Below are positions 43,962-52,233 of a stretch of 64,000 bases of DNA, one piece after another. The stretch is from Nonomuraea sp. SYSU D8015 (GTDB lineage: Bacteria > Actinomycetota > Actinomycetes > Streptosporangiales > Streptosporangiaceae): the NCBI RefSeq assembly GCF_008065375.1, contig NZ_VJYI01000009.1:310001-374000 (forward strand), written 5' to 3'. Numbering within the stretch: the first letter of the stretch is position 1; every line of letters begins with the position of its first letter. A program made the position numbers and the translations under genes. The notes under the pieces are model-generated. The model was not told where the DNA came from, ran no database searches, and worked only from the letters and a program-made list of their open reading frames with translations.

Positions 43962-44965
43962 TCGTCCGGGTCGGCCCCTATTCCGTACGTCTCGCGCCCC
44001 GCGCCCTGCTCGTCGGCCTCGCCCTCGTCCTGGTCGCCTGCGCGGTCACCGTGGCGGCCCTCTCGACGGGCGAGTTCACCGTGCCCGTGCCCGACATCGT
44101 CACCGCGCTCTTCGGCCAGGGCACGCCGGTCGCCGAGCTTATCGTGAGCAAGCTGCGGGCGCCCCGGGTGGTGACGGGGCTGCTGGTGGGCGCGGCGTTC
44201 GGGCTCAGCGGCGCGATCTTCCAGAGCCTCACCAGGAACCCCCTGGGCAGCCCCGACTTCATCGGCTTCACCGCCGGCGCCTCGACGGGCGGCATCATGG
44301 CCGTGGTCGCGGGGGGCTCGGCCGCGACCATCGCGGGCGGCGCGATGGCCGGATGCGTGATCACGGCCGCGCTCGTGTACGGGCTCGCCTTCCGCGGCGG
44401 CGTGCAGGGCTACCGGCTCGTCCTGGTCGGCATCGGGGCGAACGCGCTGCTGCTGGCGGTCAACTCCTATCTGCTCACCCGGGCGAACGTCAACGACGCG
44501 GCCACCGCGGGAGCCTGGCTCACCGGCAGCCTCAGCGGGCGCGGCTGGGACCACGCGATCCCGGTCGCGCTGGCGCTGGCCGTGCTCGTGCCGGTGTGCC
44601 TGCGCCTGGCCCGGCCGATGCGGATGATCGAGATGGGCGACGACGCGGCCAAGGCCATGGGCATCAGGGTCGAGCCGGTGCGGGCCGCGGCCATCGCGGC
44701 CGGCGTGCTGCTGTCCGGCGTGGCCACCGCCGCGGCCGGCCCAGTGGTGTTCGTCGCCCTGGCCGCGCCCCAGCTCGCGCGGCGGCTGACCCGCTCCCCC
44801 GGGGTCACGATGGGGGCGTCCGCCCTGATGGGGGCCGTGCTGCTGACGGGAGCCGACCTGGCCGCGCAGCGGCTGCTCGCGCCCACCCAGCTGCCCGTCG
44901 GCGTGCTGACCGCCGCCGTCGGCGGCACGTACCTCGCCCTGCTCCTGCGAAAGGACCGCCACTGA
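43958..44965 (+). CDS. Ferric siderophore ABC permease (FecCD family), second
   Basis: A 335-residue FecCD permease that pairs with the first to form a heterodimeric channel. Blocks include LRAPRVVTGLLVGAAFGLSG, FQSLTRNPLGSPDFIGFTAG and GPVVFVALAAPQLARRLTRS. The GTG start overlaps the previous stop by 4 bases. Its end lies inside a tandem duplication that carries the start signal of the next gene. Confidence 0.93.
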   Translation: MIVRVGPYSVRLAPRALLVGLALVLVACAVTVAALSTGEFTVPVPDIVTALFGQGTPVAELIVSKLRAPRVVTGLLVGAAFGLSGAIFQSLTRNPLGSPDFIGFTAGASTGGIMAVVAGGSAATIAGGAMAGCVITAALVYGLAFRGGVQGYRLVLVGIGANALLLAVNSYLLTRANVNDAATAGAWLTGSLSGRGWDHAIPVALALAVLVPVCLRLARPMRMIEMGDDAAKAMGIRVEPVRAAAIAAGVLLSGVATAAAGPVVFVALAAPQLARRLTRSPGVTMGASALMGAVLLTGADLAAQRLLAPTQLPVGVLTAAVGGTYLALLLRKDRH

Positions 44966-44998
44966 TGCCTGCTCCTGGGAAGGATTGCCGCTGATGCC
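44941..44998 (+). repeat. 30-bp imperfect tandem duplication creating a 9-codon ORF at the permease/ATPase junction
   Basis: The stretch beginning GCTCCTGCGAAAGGACCGCC (44941-44969) is repeated as GCTCCTGGGAAGGATTGCCG (44971-44998), each ending CTGATGCC. The first TGATG joins the permease stop to an ATG at 44965 that encodes MPAPGKDCR and stops at 44992-44994. The second TGATG joins that stop to the ATPase ATG at 44994. The mini-ORF thus couples the two genes. Confidence 0.8.
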
Positions 44999-45800
44999 CG
45001 ATGTACGTCTGTCCGGCACCGGCCTGACCCTCGCCTACGACCAGCGCGTCGTGGCCACGGACCTGAGCGTGGCCATCCCCGACGAGTCCTTCACCGTGAT
45101 CATCGGCCCGAACGCGTGCGGCAAGTCGACCCTGCTGCGGGCCCTGGCCCGGATGCTCAAGCCCAAGACCGGGGCCGTCCACCTGGACGGGAGCGTCATC
45201 ACGTCGCTGCCGTCGAAGGAGGTGGCGCGGCGGCTGGGCCTGCTGCCGCAGACCTCGATCGTGCCGGACGGGATCACCGTGGCGGACCTGGTGGCCCGGG
45301 GACGCTACCCGCACCAGCGGCTCATGCGGCAGTGGTCGCGGGCCGACGAGGCCGCCGTGGCCGAGGCCATGCGGTCCACCGACGTGGCGGAGCTCGCCGA
45401 CCGGATCGTGGACGAACTGTCCGGGGGGCAGCGGCAGCGGGTGTGGCTGGCGATGGCGCTGGCCCAGGAGACGCCGATCCTGCTGCTGGACGAGCCGACC
45501 ACGTTCCTGGACATCTCCCACCAGATCGAGGTCCTCGATCTTTGCGCGGATCTGCACGAGGCGGGGCGGACCATGGTGGCCGTTCTGCACGACCTGAACC
45601 AGGCGTGCCGGTACGCGACGCATCTGATCGTGATGCGGGCCGGCAAGATCGTCGCCGAGGGCGACCCGACGGAGATCGTCACTCCCGACCTCGTCCACGA
45701 GGTCTTCGACCTGCGCTGCGAGATCATCCCGGACCCGCAGTCCGGCACCCCGCTGATCGTCCCGGAATCCCGCCGCCGCGTCTCCCCGGCCACCGCCTGA
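44994..45800 (+). CDS. Ferric siderophore ABC transporter ATP-binding protein
   Basis: A 268-residue FecE/FhuC-type ATPase. Walker A is IIGPNACGKSTLLRAL with Ala-Cys in place of the usual Gly-Ala, as in other siderophore ATPases. The signature is VDELSGGQRQRVWLAMAL and Walker B is ILLLDEPTTFLDISHQ. The ATG at 44994 overlaps the mini-ORF stop; a TTG at 44985 with GGAAGGA before it is an alternative. Confidence 0.94.
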   Translation: MPDVRLSGTGLTLAYDQRVVATDLSVAIPDESFTVIIGPNACGKSTLLRALARMLKPKTGAVHLDGSVITSLPSKEVARRLGLLPQTSIVPDGITVADLVARGRYPHQRLMRQWSRADEAAVAEAMRSTDVAELADRIVDELSGGQRQRVWLAMALAQETPILLLDEPTTFLDISHQIEVLDLCADLHEAGRTMVAVLHDLNQACRYATHLIVMRAGKIVAEGDPTEIVTPDLVHEVFDLRCEIIPDPQSGTPLIVPESRRRVSPATA

Positions 45801-46081
45801 CACCCCCTCGTTGGCACAGGCCCGAGGGCAGGCGCACTCCGGCAGCGGCCACGAGCGCGGGAATGCGCCGTGGCGGAGGGGGCACAGCCGGCAGTAGTGG
45901 CATGCGGGCGTGGATCCCGACGGACCTACGGCAGGCGCACGCACGGCGCGCGGGCGCAGGCTGACGAGCCGGCGTGCGCAGGCTGGCGGCGCGGCGACCG
46001 GCCGTGGATGCGCGGCCGCCTATGGGGCGCAGTCCGGTCCCCGGCACAGGCCCACCGCGGTCGCGGAGACGGTCAAGGGTG
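45801..46081. other. 281-bp gap without a supported gene
   Basis: The stretch between the ATPase and the TetR gene has no reading frame with recognisable features on either strand. It is GC-rich and slightly purine-poor in places; no clear terminator hairpin with long arms is seen. Confidence 0.5.
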
Positions 46082-46720
46082 TCAGGGCTGGGTGGTGGCG
46101 GAGAAGGCCAAGGTGGTGATGGCCTGGATGGCGCGGGGCTCGCCGTATTGGGCTCGGAGGACGCCTGCCGTCTCGGCGCTCACGGCCGCCAGCAGCGCGT
46201 GCGACAGCGCGTCGGCGTCGATCCGCTGGCTGGACTCCGCGAGGAGGATGGCGACGTGGCGGTGCCAGAAACGGTAGGCGCCGATGCGGTAGCGTGCGCC
46301 CGGGCTGGCGGTTTCCGAGACTCGGACCAGGTCCAGATGGTCGAAGAGGTAACGCAGGTAGGCGGCGACGAAGGCGGCCAGGCGGTCGCGGGCGGGCGCG
46401 CCGGGCCCCAGGGGCGGCGGGCCGGACAGGATGCGTTGCTGGAGGTCGCGTTCGCGGGCGTCGAGGAGCGCCACGGCCAGGCCGGACTTGTCGCCGAATC
46501 TACGGAAAAGCGTCCCCTTGCCCACGCCGGCCTCCGCGGCGATGGCGTCCATCGAAACCGCTTCGACCCCCTTCTCGGCGAAGAGCCGCGCCGCCGCCGC
46601 CAGCACCTTCTCCCGGTTGCGCGCCGCGTCGGCGCGCTCCTTGGGCGGGCGGGCGCGCAGCAACTCCAGCCGCTCCTTCGACGAACCAGACCGCGGCTCA
46701 GCGTTTCCCGAATCCTCCAC
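46082..46720 (-). CDS. TetR-family transcriptional regulator
   Basis: A 212-residue TetR repressor. The N-terminal HTH is REKVLAAAARLFAEKGVEAV, AAEAGVGKGTLFRRFGDKSG. The C-terminal ligand domain is not assigned to a known effector class. I chose GTG at 46720 because a 12-bp palindrome lies 5 bases before it, and longer forms would include that operator. It probably represses itself. No obvious target gene adjoins it. Confidence 0.9.
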   Translation of the reverse strand: MEDSGNAEPRSGSSKERLELLRARPPKERADAARNREKVLAAAARLFAEKGVEAVSMDAIAAEAGVGKGTLFRRFGDKSGLAVALLDARERDLQQRILSGPPPLGPGAPARDRLAAFVAAYLRYLFDHLDLVRVSETASPGARYRIGAYRFWHRHVAILLAESSQRIDADALSHALLAAVSAETAGVLRAQYGEPRAIQAITTLAFSATTQP

Positions 46721-46725
46721 AAACC

Positions 46726-46737
46726 GGACTGTAGTCC
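46726..46737. promoter_or_regulatory. TetR autoregulatory operator GGACTGTAGTCC
   Basis: A perfect 12-bp palindrome directly before the TetR start, with GGACT/AGTCC arms as found at many TetR promoters. It should overlap the promoter and so give negative autoregulation. The message may be leaderless. Confidence 0.65.
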
Positions 46738-47082
46738 AATTACCTCGAAGGGCACAACGCGTGAAGCCCACCGACCGACGCGCCCTCGGTACGCACTGAC
46801 GACGTGGAATGAACGCGGTCCACGGCCGACCCTCTGCCGGACGAAGCCGGGCGAAGTCGGGCGAAGTCAGCACGCTCGTATGGATGCCGGCGGCCGTCCC
46901 CGCGGCCAAGGGGAGTGCTCGACGTGGACATGCGGCCGCAGGCGTTCTTCCGGCGCGTCGCCGGGATCGTGGACGCCCCGTGGGAGATCACGGTCCGCGG
47001 CGACCTGGGGATGCCCGGCGATTCCCGCGGGTGGCGGGCCTCCGCGACCCGCCGCCGTCGCTGCTGAGCCCGTTCGGGCCGG
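46738..47082. other. 345-bp gap with a possible gene remnant
   Basis: No convincing gene. A 47-codon frame from GTG 46924 to 47067 begins MDMRPQAFFRRVAGIVD and ends in an Arg-rich tail. A neighbouring frame continues with more natural composition (FPRVAGLRDPPPSLLSPFGP), which would fit a frameshifted remnant. I do not recognise the family. Confidence 0.3.
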
Positions 47083-48336
47083 TCAGAATGCTCCGCAGCG
47101 GCGCACAGCGAGCAGTGCCAGTGCCCGCGTGACCGTGTGCAGCTCGGCCAGCCGGACCTGCTCCCTGGGGGCGTGCGCGTAGCGCACGTCTCCGGGGCCG
47201 TAGTGCAGCGTCGGGATCCCGCCGGCCGCGTACAACCGAAGGTCGCTCCCGTACGGCGCCGCGGCCTCGGGCGGCCGCGTACCGGTCGTGTCGGCGACTG
47301 CCCGCCCCACCTCGTCGAGCAGCTCGTGCCCGGCGGGCAGCCGGCCGCTGGCGAACTGGCCGCCCGGCCACGTCACCACGGGCGGGTTGGCGCGCAGCCA
47401 GGGGTGCGCGACCTCGGCGACCGCCTGCTCGAACGCGGCCCGCGCGTCGGCCGGGTCCTCCTCCAGCCGCACCCCGAGCCGTCCCTCGGCGACCAGCAGG
47501 TCGGGCACCGTGCTGGCCCAGTCGCCCGCCCGGACGACGCCGACCTCGATCGGATAGGGGATGGCGGTGTCGCGGAAGAGGCCGGAAACGTCGCGGTTGC
47601 GCTCGGCCTCCAGCCGTCTGATCGCCTCGAACACCGGCCAGAACACCTCGATCGCGCTGACGCCCTCGTGGCGGGTGGCGCCGTGCGCGGCCCGGCCGGC
47701 GATCTCCAGCCGGAACGTCAGCGCCCCCGCGTTGGCCGTGATGATCGCGCCGCTGGTGGGCTCGCTGATGACCGCGGCCTCCGCCGTGTGCCCCCTGGCC
47801 AGCGTGGCGAAGGCGCCGAGCCCGCCGTCCTCCTCGCTGATCACGCAGTGCACCGCCAGCGGCCTGGCCAGGCGCACTCCGGCCCGGTGGATCGCCCTGG
47901 CCACGGCCAGGTTGGCGGCGAGGCCGGCCTTCATGTCGCAGGCGCCCCTGCCGTGCAACACGTCGCCGGCGATGCGCGCCGCGAACGGGTCGCTGCCCTC
48001 CCACTTGGCCAGGTCGCCGGTGGGGACGACGTCCACGTGGCCCTGGAGCGCGAGTGCCGGCGGGCCCTCGCCCCCGGTCACGGCCACGACGCCGTACCCC
48101 TCGGCCCTGGGGGCCTCGGTGCCGGGGAACCCCGGCCTGCCGGTCAGGTCGGCGAGGTCGAGCTTCCAGACGTCCACGTCCATGCCGGCCTCGGTGAGGA
48201 GCCGGGCGAAGCGGTGCTGCAGCTCCGACTCGGCGTCGGTGCCGGTGACGCTGGGGACCCGCACGGTCTCGGCCAGCAGGGTGACGGTCTCGGCCTCGTC
48301 GACGGCGTCGAGGACCCGGGCTTCCACGTCTCGCAT
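47083..48336 (-). CDS. M20-family peptidase/deacylase (ArgE/DapE type)
   Basis: A 417-residue zinc amidohydrolase. Metal and catalytic blocks are LALQGHVDVVPTGD, HGRGACDMKAGLAANLAVAR, VISEEDGGLGAFATL and AVISEPTSGAIITANAG. The final histidine is in IPTLHYGPGDVRYAHAPREQ. The substrate could be N-acetylornithine, a dipeptide or an N-acyl amino acid. It is divergent from the phosphatase gene over a palindrome. Confidence 0.92.
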   Translation of the reverse strand: MRDVEARVLDAVDEAETVTLLAETVRVPSVTGTDAESELQHRFARLLTEAGMDVDVWKLDLADLTGRPGFPGTEAPRAEGYGVVAVTGGEGPPALALQGHVDVVPTGDLAKWEGSDPFAARIAGDVLHGRGACDMKAGLAANLAVARAIHRAGVRLARPLAVHCVISEEDGGLGAFATLARGHTAEAAVISEPTSGAIITANAGALTFRLEIAGRAAHGATRHEGVSAIEVFWPVFEAIRRLEAERNRDVSGLFRDTAIPYPIEVGVVRAGDWASTVPDLLVAEGRLGVRLEEDPADARAAFEQAVAEVAHPWLRANPPVVTWPGGQFASGRLPAGHELLDEVGRAVADTTGTRPPEAAAPYGSDLRLYAAGGIPTLHYGPGDVRYAHAPREQVRLAELHTVTRALALLAVRRCGAF

Positions 48337-48349
48337 GGTGCACACCTTA

Positions 48350-48361
48350 TTCACGCGTGAA
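48350..48361. promoter_or_regulatory. Palindrome TTCACGCGTGAA in a 28-bp divergent gap
   Basis: A perfect 12-bp palindrome fills the middle of the very short gap between the M20 peptidase start (48336) and the EEP-domain start (48365). One protein bound here would affect both genes. Its identity is unknown. Confidence 0.45.
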
Positions 48362-48364
48362 CCC

Positions 48365-49324
48365 ATGTCAGGACTTGTGGCGATACAGGGCGTGCGGACA
48401 TGGGTGAGCTGGATCGCGGTGATGCCCTTCGCCCTGTGGGCGGTGGTGCGGTTGAGCGGGTTCGAGCCGGACTGGCCGTGGGTGCCTCTGGTGGCGTACA
48501 CGCCGTACGCGACCGCGGCGGTGGTGGTGAGCGGGCTGCTGGCCGTGCTGCTGCGGCGGTGGGCGGCGGGCACCGCCGCGCTCGTGGCGGTGCTGGCGCT
48601 GACACCGGTCGTGCTGCCCCGGGCCTTCCCCGACGGCAATCCGGACGCCAAAGGCCCGGTGCTGCGGGTGCTTGCGGCCAACCTCATGGTAGGACAGGCC
48701 GACACGACGGAGCTGATGCGGCTGGTCGAGCGGTTGGGGCCGGACGTGCTGACGCTGCAGGAGTTCACGCCCGCCGCGATGGAGCGGCTGGACGACGCGG
48801 GGATCCGCGACGTGTTCCCGCACGCCGTCACGTGGCCGTTGAACGGTGTCGGCGGGTCCGCGGTGTACGCGCGCCACCCGCTCCAGGGCGGGCCGATGAT
48901 CAAGATAGGCGCGTTCGGGCAGGCCAGGGCCTGGCTGAAGCATCCCGGCGGGGCCCGGATCGAGATCGTCTCGGTGCATCCGTGCGCGCCCAAGCGGCTC
49001 GGGCGGCAGCCGTGCTGGAAAGGAGGGCTGGAGGCGCTGCCGCGCGGCGGCCGCGAGCTGCGGGTGCTGGCCGGCGACTTCAACGCCACGCTCGACCACC
49101 TGCCGATGCGCGACCTGCTGGAGGCGGGCTACCGGGACGCGGCCGACGTCATGGGCAAGGGATTCGTGGCGACCTGGCCGCAGAACGGCCCGTTGGTCCA
49201 GTCACCGGGGGTGACGATCGACCACGTGCTGGCCGACTCGCGGATGGCCGTGCGCGCGTTCGAGGTGCTGTCGCTGGACGGCACCGACCACCGGCCGGTG
49301 TTCGCCGAGCTCAGACTGCCATGA
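48365..49324 (+). CDS. Membrane-anchored endonuclease/exonuclease/phosphatase-family protein
   Basis: A 319-residue protein. Three hydrophobic helices occupy about residues 10-85. The extracellular domain is EEP type: RVLAANLMVGQADTTELM, DVLTLQEFTPAAMERL with the metal Glu, LAGDFNATLDHLPMRDLL, and the C-terminal TIDHVLAD and GTDHRPVFAELRL with the catalytic His. Members cut DNA, sphingolipids or phosphoinositides; this architecture is common in actinomycetes with unknown substrate. Confidence 0.9.
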   Translation: MSGLVAIQGVRTWVSWIAVMPFALWAVVRLSGFEPDWPWVPLVAYTPYATAAVVVSGLLAVLLRRWAAGTAALVAVLALTPVVLPRAFPDGNPDAKGPVLRVLAANLMVGQADTTELMRLVERLGPDVLTLQEFTPAAMERLDDAGIRDVFPHAVTWPLNGVGGSAVYARHPLQGGPMIKIGAFGQARAWLKHPGGARIEIVSVHPCAPKRLGRQPCWKGGLEALPRGGRELRVLAGDFNATLDHLPMRDLLEAGYRDAADVMGKGFVATWPQNGPLVQSPGVTIDHVLADSRMAVRAFEVLSLDGTDHRPVFAELRLP

Positions 49325-49373
49325 TCGCGCATACCGGGAGTCGGCGGGTGCCGTGACTCGTAGACTTGAGCCT

Positions 49374-49694
49374 GTGGAACAGCCCAAGTTCGAGATTCAG
49401 ATGCTGCACGACCGGGTCATGATCAAGCTGGAGCAGGAGGCGGAGGAGCGGCGCAGCGGCTCCGGCATCGTCATCCCGGCGACGGTCAAGATGGCCAACC
49501 GGCTGGCTTGGGGCGAGGTGTGCGGCGTGGGCACGAACGTGCGCTCGGTCAAGGTGGGCGACAAGGTGCTGTTCAACCCTGAGGACCAGTTCGAGGTGGA
49601 GGTGCACGCGCAGGTCTACCTGGTGATGCGCGAGCGCGACCTGCACGCGGTGGCCACGCAGGAGACCGACCACGGCACCGGCCTCTACCTATGA
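49374..49694 (+). CDS. GroES/Cpn10-fold co-chaperone-like protein
   Basis: A 106-residue Cpn10-like protein: IQMLHDRVMIKLEQEAEERR, GSGIVIPATVKMANRLAWGE, VKVGDKVLFNPEDQFEVEV. It is clearly GroES-like but divergent and not next to groEL, so it is not the main groES. I chose GTG at 49374 because TAGACT lies 13 bases before it, which fits a leaderless message; GTG 49353 would add seven residues. Confidence 0.87.
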   Translation: MEQPKFEIQMLHDRVMIKLEQEAEERRSGSGIVIPATVKMANRLAWGEVCGVGTNVRSVKVGDKVLFNPEDQFEVEVHAQVYLVMRERDLHAVATQETDHGTGLYL

Positions 49695-50633
49695 CGTCCG
49701 GGTGAAGGAGAGCCACAGCTCCGCGGCCCACGTCCGGGCCGGCACGCTCGCGAGCACCCGGGTGACCTCGCCTTTCAGATCGACGACCGACAGCCGGTAG
49801 GCGCCCCGGTGCGCCATGACGGCGATGACGTGGCTCTCGTCCCACCAGCCGAAGACGGCCTCGGGCCGTACGTCCACCCGCTGGGCGATCCTGCCGGCGA
49901 TGGGGTCCACCAGGCAGAGCCGCTCCCTGAGCCGCGACGGGCACCACGTCGCCAGGCGCCTGCCCGAGGGCGAGAACGCGTCCTCGGGGCCGGTCGGCAG
50001 GCCGACGCCCGGCAGCGTGCGCACGACCGCGCCGTCGGAAGGCCGGTGGAATCGCAGGCCCGTGCCGTGCCGGGAGACGAGGTTGCCGTCGGGGCTCCAC
50101 CAGAACCCCGCCTGCGCGCTCAGTCCGGAGACCCGCACCGTGCGGGCCTTCTTGGCGGCCACGTCCACGACCGTGAAGCCGAGCACCCGCCACTTCCCGC
50201 TCACCTTCTGCTCCACCGTGAGCGCGACCTTCGTGCCGTCGCGGGACCAGGAGGCGTAGGAGGCGGTCAGCGGCTTCTTGACCGTGCGGATCCTGGTGGA
50301 CGTGCCGGTGGTGCGGTCGGTGACGACGAGGGCGTCGTAGCCGGACCGGTATCCCGTCGGCACGCCTGCCGCCAGCCGGCCGCCGGGCGCGACGGACACT
50401 TCGGACAGGCCCTTCTCCCAGGCGAAGGCGGCGCCCTTGGCGGCTCTGAGGTAGGCGCGGCCGGTGCCGAGGCCGTACGCGGTGAGCCGTACGGGATCGC
50501 CGGTTTTTTCCTGATATTTCATGCCACCTGTGCCCGGGAGCGGGACATCTGCCCGGGCCGCGGCCGGGGCGGACAGGGTCAGGGACAGGGTCAGAGACAG
50601 CGCGATGGCGGTGGCGGCGATCACGCTCCGCAC
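49689..50633 (-). CDS. Secreted beta-propeller-like protein
   Basis: A 314-residue exported protein with a signal peptide (about residues 1-28, VIAATAIALSLTLSLTLSAP). The mature part has repeated blade-like blocks with Trp and Ser-Pro-Asp/Ser-Arg-Asp turns (ASWSRDGTKVALTVEQ, FWWSPDGNLVSRHGTG, DAFSPSGRRLATWCPSR), as in WD40/TolB propellers. No catalytic motif is seen. It overlaps the Cpn10-like gene by 6 bases, tail to tail. Confidence 0.8.
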   Translation of the reverse strand: MRSVIAATAIALSLTLSLTLSAPAAARADVPLPGTGGMKYQEKTGDPVRLTAYGLGTGRAYLRAAKGAAFAWEKGLSEVSVAPGGRLAAGVPTGYRSGYDALVVTDRTTGTSTRIRTVKKPLTASYASWSRDGTKVALTVEQKVSGKWRVLGFTVVDVAAKKARTVRVSGLSAQAGFWWSPDGNLVSRHGTGLRFHRPSDGAVVRTLPGVGLPTGPEDAFSPSGRRLATWCPSRLRERLCLVDPIAGRIAQRVDVRPEAVFGWWDESHVIAVMAHRGAYRLSVVDLKGEVTRVLASVPARTWAAELWLSFTRTS

Positions 50634-50646
50634 GATAGACAGCCGT

Positions 50647-50663
50647 CCGCCCGATTCGGGCGG
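50647..50663 (-). terminator. Short GC hairpin after the TIGR02611 gene
   Basis: CCGCCC-GATTC-GGGCGG forms a compact hairpin 15 bases after the stop of the minus-strand gene at 50679. It lies between two genes in the same direction, so it may separate their transcripts. Confidence 0.5.
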
Positions 50664-50678
50664 CCATACCGACCGGGT

Positions 50679-51134
50679 CTAGATGTAACGCGTGGCGATC
50701 GCGATGACGTCGAAGCCGAGCGTGCGCAGGCCGAAGTAGACGATCACGGCGGCGGCGGCCAGGGTCACGATGAGCACGACGATGCGGACGCCCCATCCCT
50801 GCCGTTTGTACCACTGCGTCCAGGCGTGCAGCGTGCGCTTGCCGAACTCGAGCAGCTTGTGCGCCCAGTGGAACTCCGTCGCCAGCACCGCCAGCCCGGC
50901 GAACACCACCAGCCAGCCCGGCCCGGGGAACGGCACCATGATGAGCCCGCCCACCACCATGAGCGTGCCGATCACGCCGACCACGATCTTCAGCGTGAGC
51001 GCGCCCGTGCGGGTGGACCTGATGCCGTCGAGCCATCCGTGGATGCCCTCACGGCGTTCGGGCATGGGCGACTGGTCGGCGGCCTCCTCCTTGATCACGT
51101 CGGCGTCGCCGGTGTCGGAGTTCTTAATCTGCAC
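50679..51134 (-). CDS. TIGR02611-family transmembrane protein
   Basis: A 151-residue actinobacterial membrane protein with the PGPGW motif (IMVPFPGPGWLVVFAGLAVL). Three membrane helices are visible (KIVVGVIGTLMVVGGLIMV, WLVVFAGLAVLATEF, IVVLIVTLAAAAVIVYFGL). The function is unknown. The GTG start has no clear ribosome binding site. Confidence 0.88.
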   Translation of the reverse strand: MQIKNSDTGDADVIKEEAADQSPMPERREGIHGWLDGIRSTRTGALTLKIVVGVIGTLMVVGGLIMVPFPGPGWLVVFAGLAVLATEFHWAHKLLEFGKRTLHAWTQWYKRQGWGVRIVVLIVTLAAAAVIVYFGLRTLGFDVIAIATRYI

Positions 51135-51272
51135 AATTCCCCCCGCCAGTCGGTGTGCCCCCCAGGATACGACTCCGCCACGCCTACCACTTGCAGCCGA
51201 CTAGCAAACCACCAAACCCCACGAAGCGTAAAATTTCCAACCTGGTTGGGGCCTTACGGCAAACATCGGTTA

Positions 51273-52190
51273 ATGTCTGCTATGCCCGAGGTCCTACTCC
51301 GCACCGTCACCGGCCCTGTACATGCCGCCGCCGTCACCGGCGCCGTCCTCCCCCACGAGCACCTGCGTACCGACATGCGCTGGGCGGTCGGCATCGACTC
51401 CGACCCGCACCGCTGGCTCGACGAGGAGGCGACCGTCACCGCCGAGCTGCGCGAGCTGCGCCAGAGCGGCGACCTCGGCCTTGTGGTGGACCTCACCTGC
51501 ATGGGCATGGGCCGCGACGCCGCCGCCCTGGCCTGCGTCGCGGCGGGCAGCCGGGTACCGGTGATCGCGTCGACCGGGCTCTTCGCCGAGCCGTTCACGG
51601 ACGTGCGCGACGACGACGTGGACGCGCTCACCGGCAGGCTGATGTACGAGATCTCCAACGGCGTGGACGGCACCGGCGTGTTCCCCGGCGTGATCGGCGA
51701 GGTCGGCTGCTGGGGGCCCGAACCCACACCGTTCGAGGAGCGCTGCCTGATCGCCGCCGCGCACGCCTCACTCCGGTCCCGCCTGCCGGTCGCCACCCAC
51801 GGAAAGAACGCTCTGGCCCTGCTGGAGATCCTCCTCGGCCAGAACCTGCCTGGGCCGCGGGTGGCCGTCGGCTACGCGGGGACCGACGTCGGCGCAGCAC
51901 GCAAGATCGCCGAGGCGGGGGCGTACGTGAGCCTGGGGATCCTCGGACTGGGCGTCGATCAGGCGGCCAGGATCGCGCTCGGCCTCATCGAGGACGGCCA
52001 CGCCGAGCGGCTGCTGATCAGCACCGGGCTGAGCCGGATCGCGCAGGTCCGCAAGTACGGCGGGCCTGGCTACGTCCACCTGTTCAACGCGCTGCTGCCC
52101 CGCCTGCGCGACGCCGGGACGAGCGAGGAGACGATCCGCCTCATCACCCGCGACAACCCGCTGCGGTGGCTGACGTCCGGCTCCGGCTGA
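51273..52190 (+). CDS. Phosphotriesterase-family protein with missing metal ligands
   Basis: A 305-residue member of the phosphotriesterase-related family. The N-terminal metal pair is present (LPHEHLRTD, His28 and His30), the bridging ligand is Glu143 in GVIGEVGCWG as in PHP-type proteins, and His176 is in ATHGKNA. The next ligand His is Tyr201 in VAVGYAGTD, and the catalytic Asp is lost (ISTGLSR around Gly252 instead of SMD). The active site is therefore incomplete. Met 51282 is an alternative start. A complete paralogue is encoded at 29633-30589. Confidence 0.85.
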   Translation: MSAMPEVLLRTVTGPVHAAAVTGAVLPHEHLRTDMRWAVGIDSDPHRWLDEEATVTAELRELRQSGDLGLVVDLTCMGMGRDAAALACVAAGSRVPVIASTGLFAEPFTDVRDDDVDALTGRLMYEISNGVDGTGVFPGVIGEVGCWGPEPTPFEERCLIAAAHASLRSRLPVATHGKNALALLEILLGQNLPGPRVAVGYAGTDVGAARKIAEAGAYVSLGILGLGVDQAARIALGLIEDGHAERLLISTGLSRIAQVRKYGGPGYVHLFNALLPRLRDAGTSEETIRLITRDNPLRWLTSGSG

Positions 52191-52199
52191 CGAGGGTTG

Positions 52200-52219
52200 A
52201 CCTCAACATAACTTGAGGT
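52200..52219 (+). promoter_or_regulatory. SoxR-type box at the PPOX enzyme promoter
   Basis: ACCTCAA (52200-52206), CATAAC, TTGAGGT (52213-52219) is the same dyad as at 34456 with the same six-base spacing. TTGACC at 52197-52202 and CACGCT at 52222-52227 are 19 bases apart, as in MerR-type promoters. The start codon lies 6 bases after the -10 element, so the message is probably leaderless. Confidence 0.8.
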
Positions 52220-52233
52220 TGCACGCTGACCTC

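Noticed and set aside
45724..46047. 107-codon minus-strand frame after the siderophore ATPase
   Set aside because: Overlaps the ATPase end in antisense, Arg/Pro-rich, no start signal.
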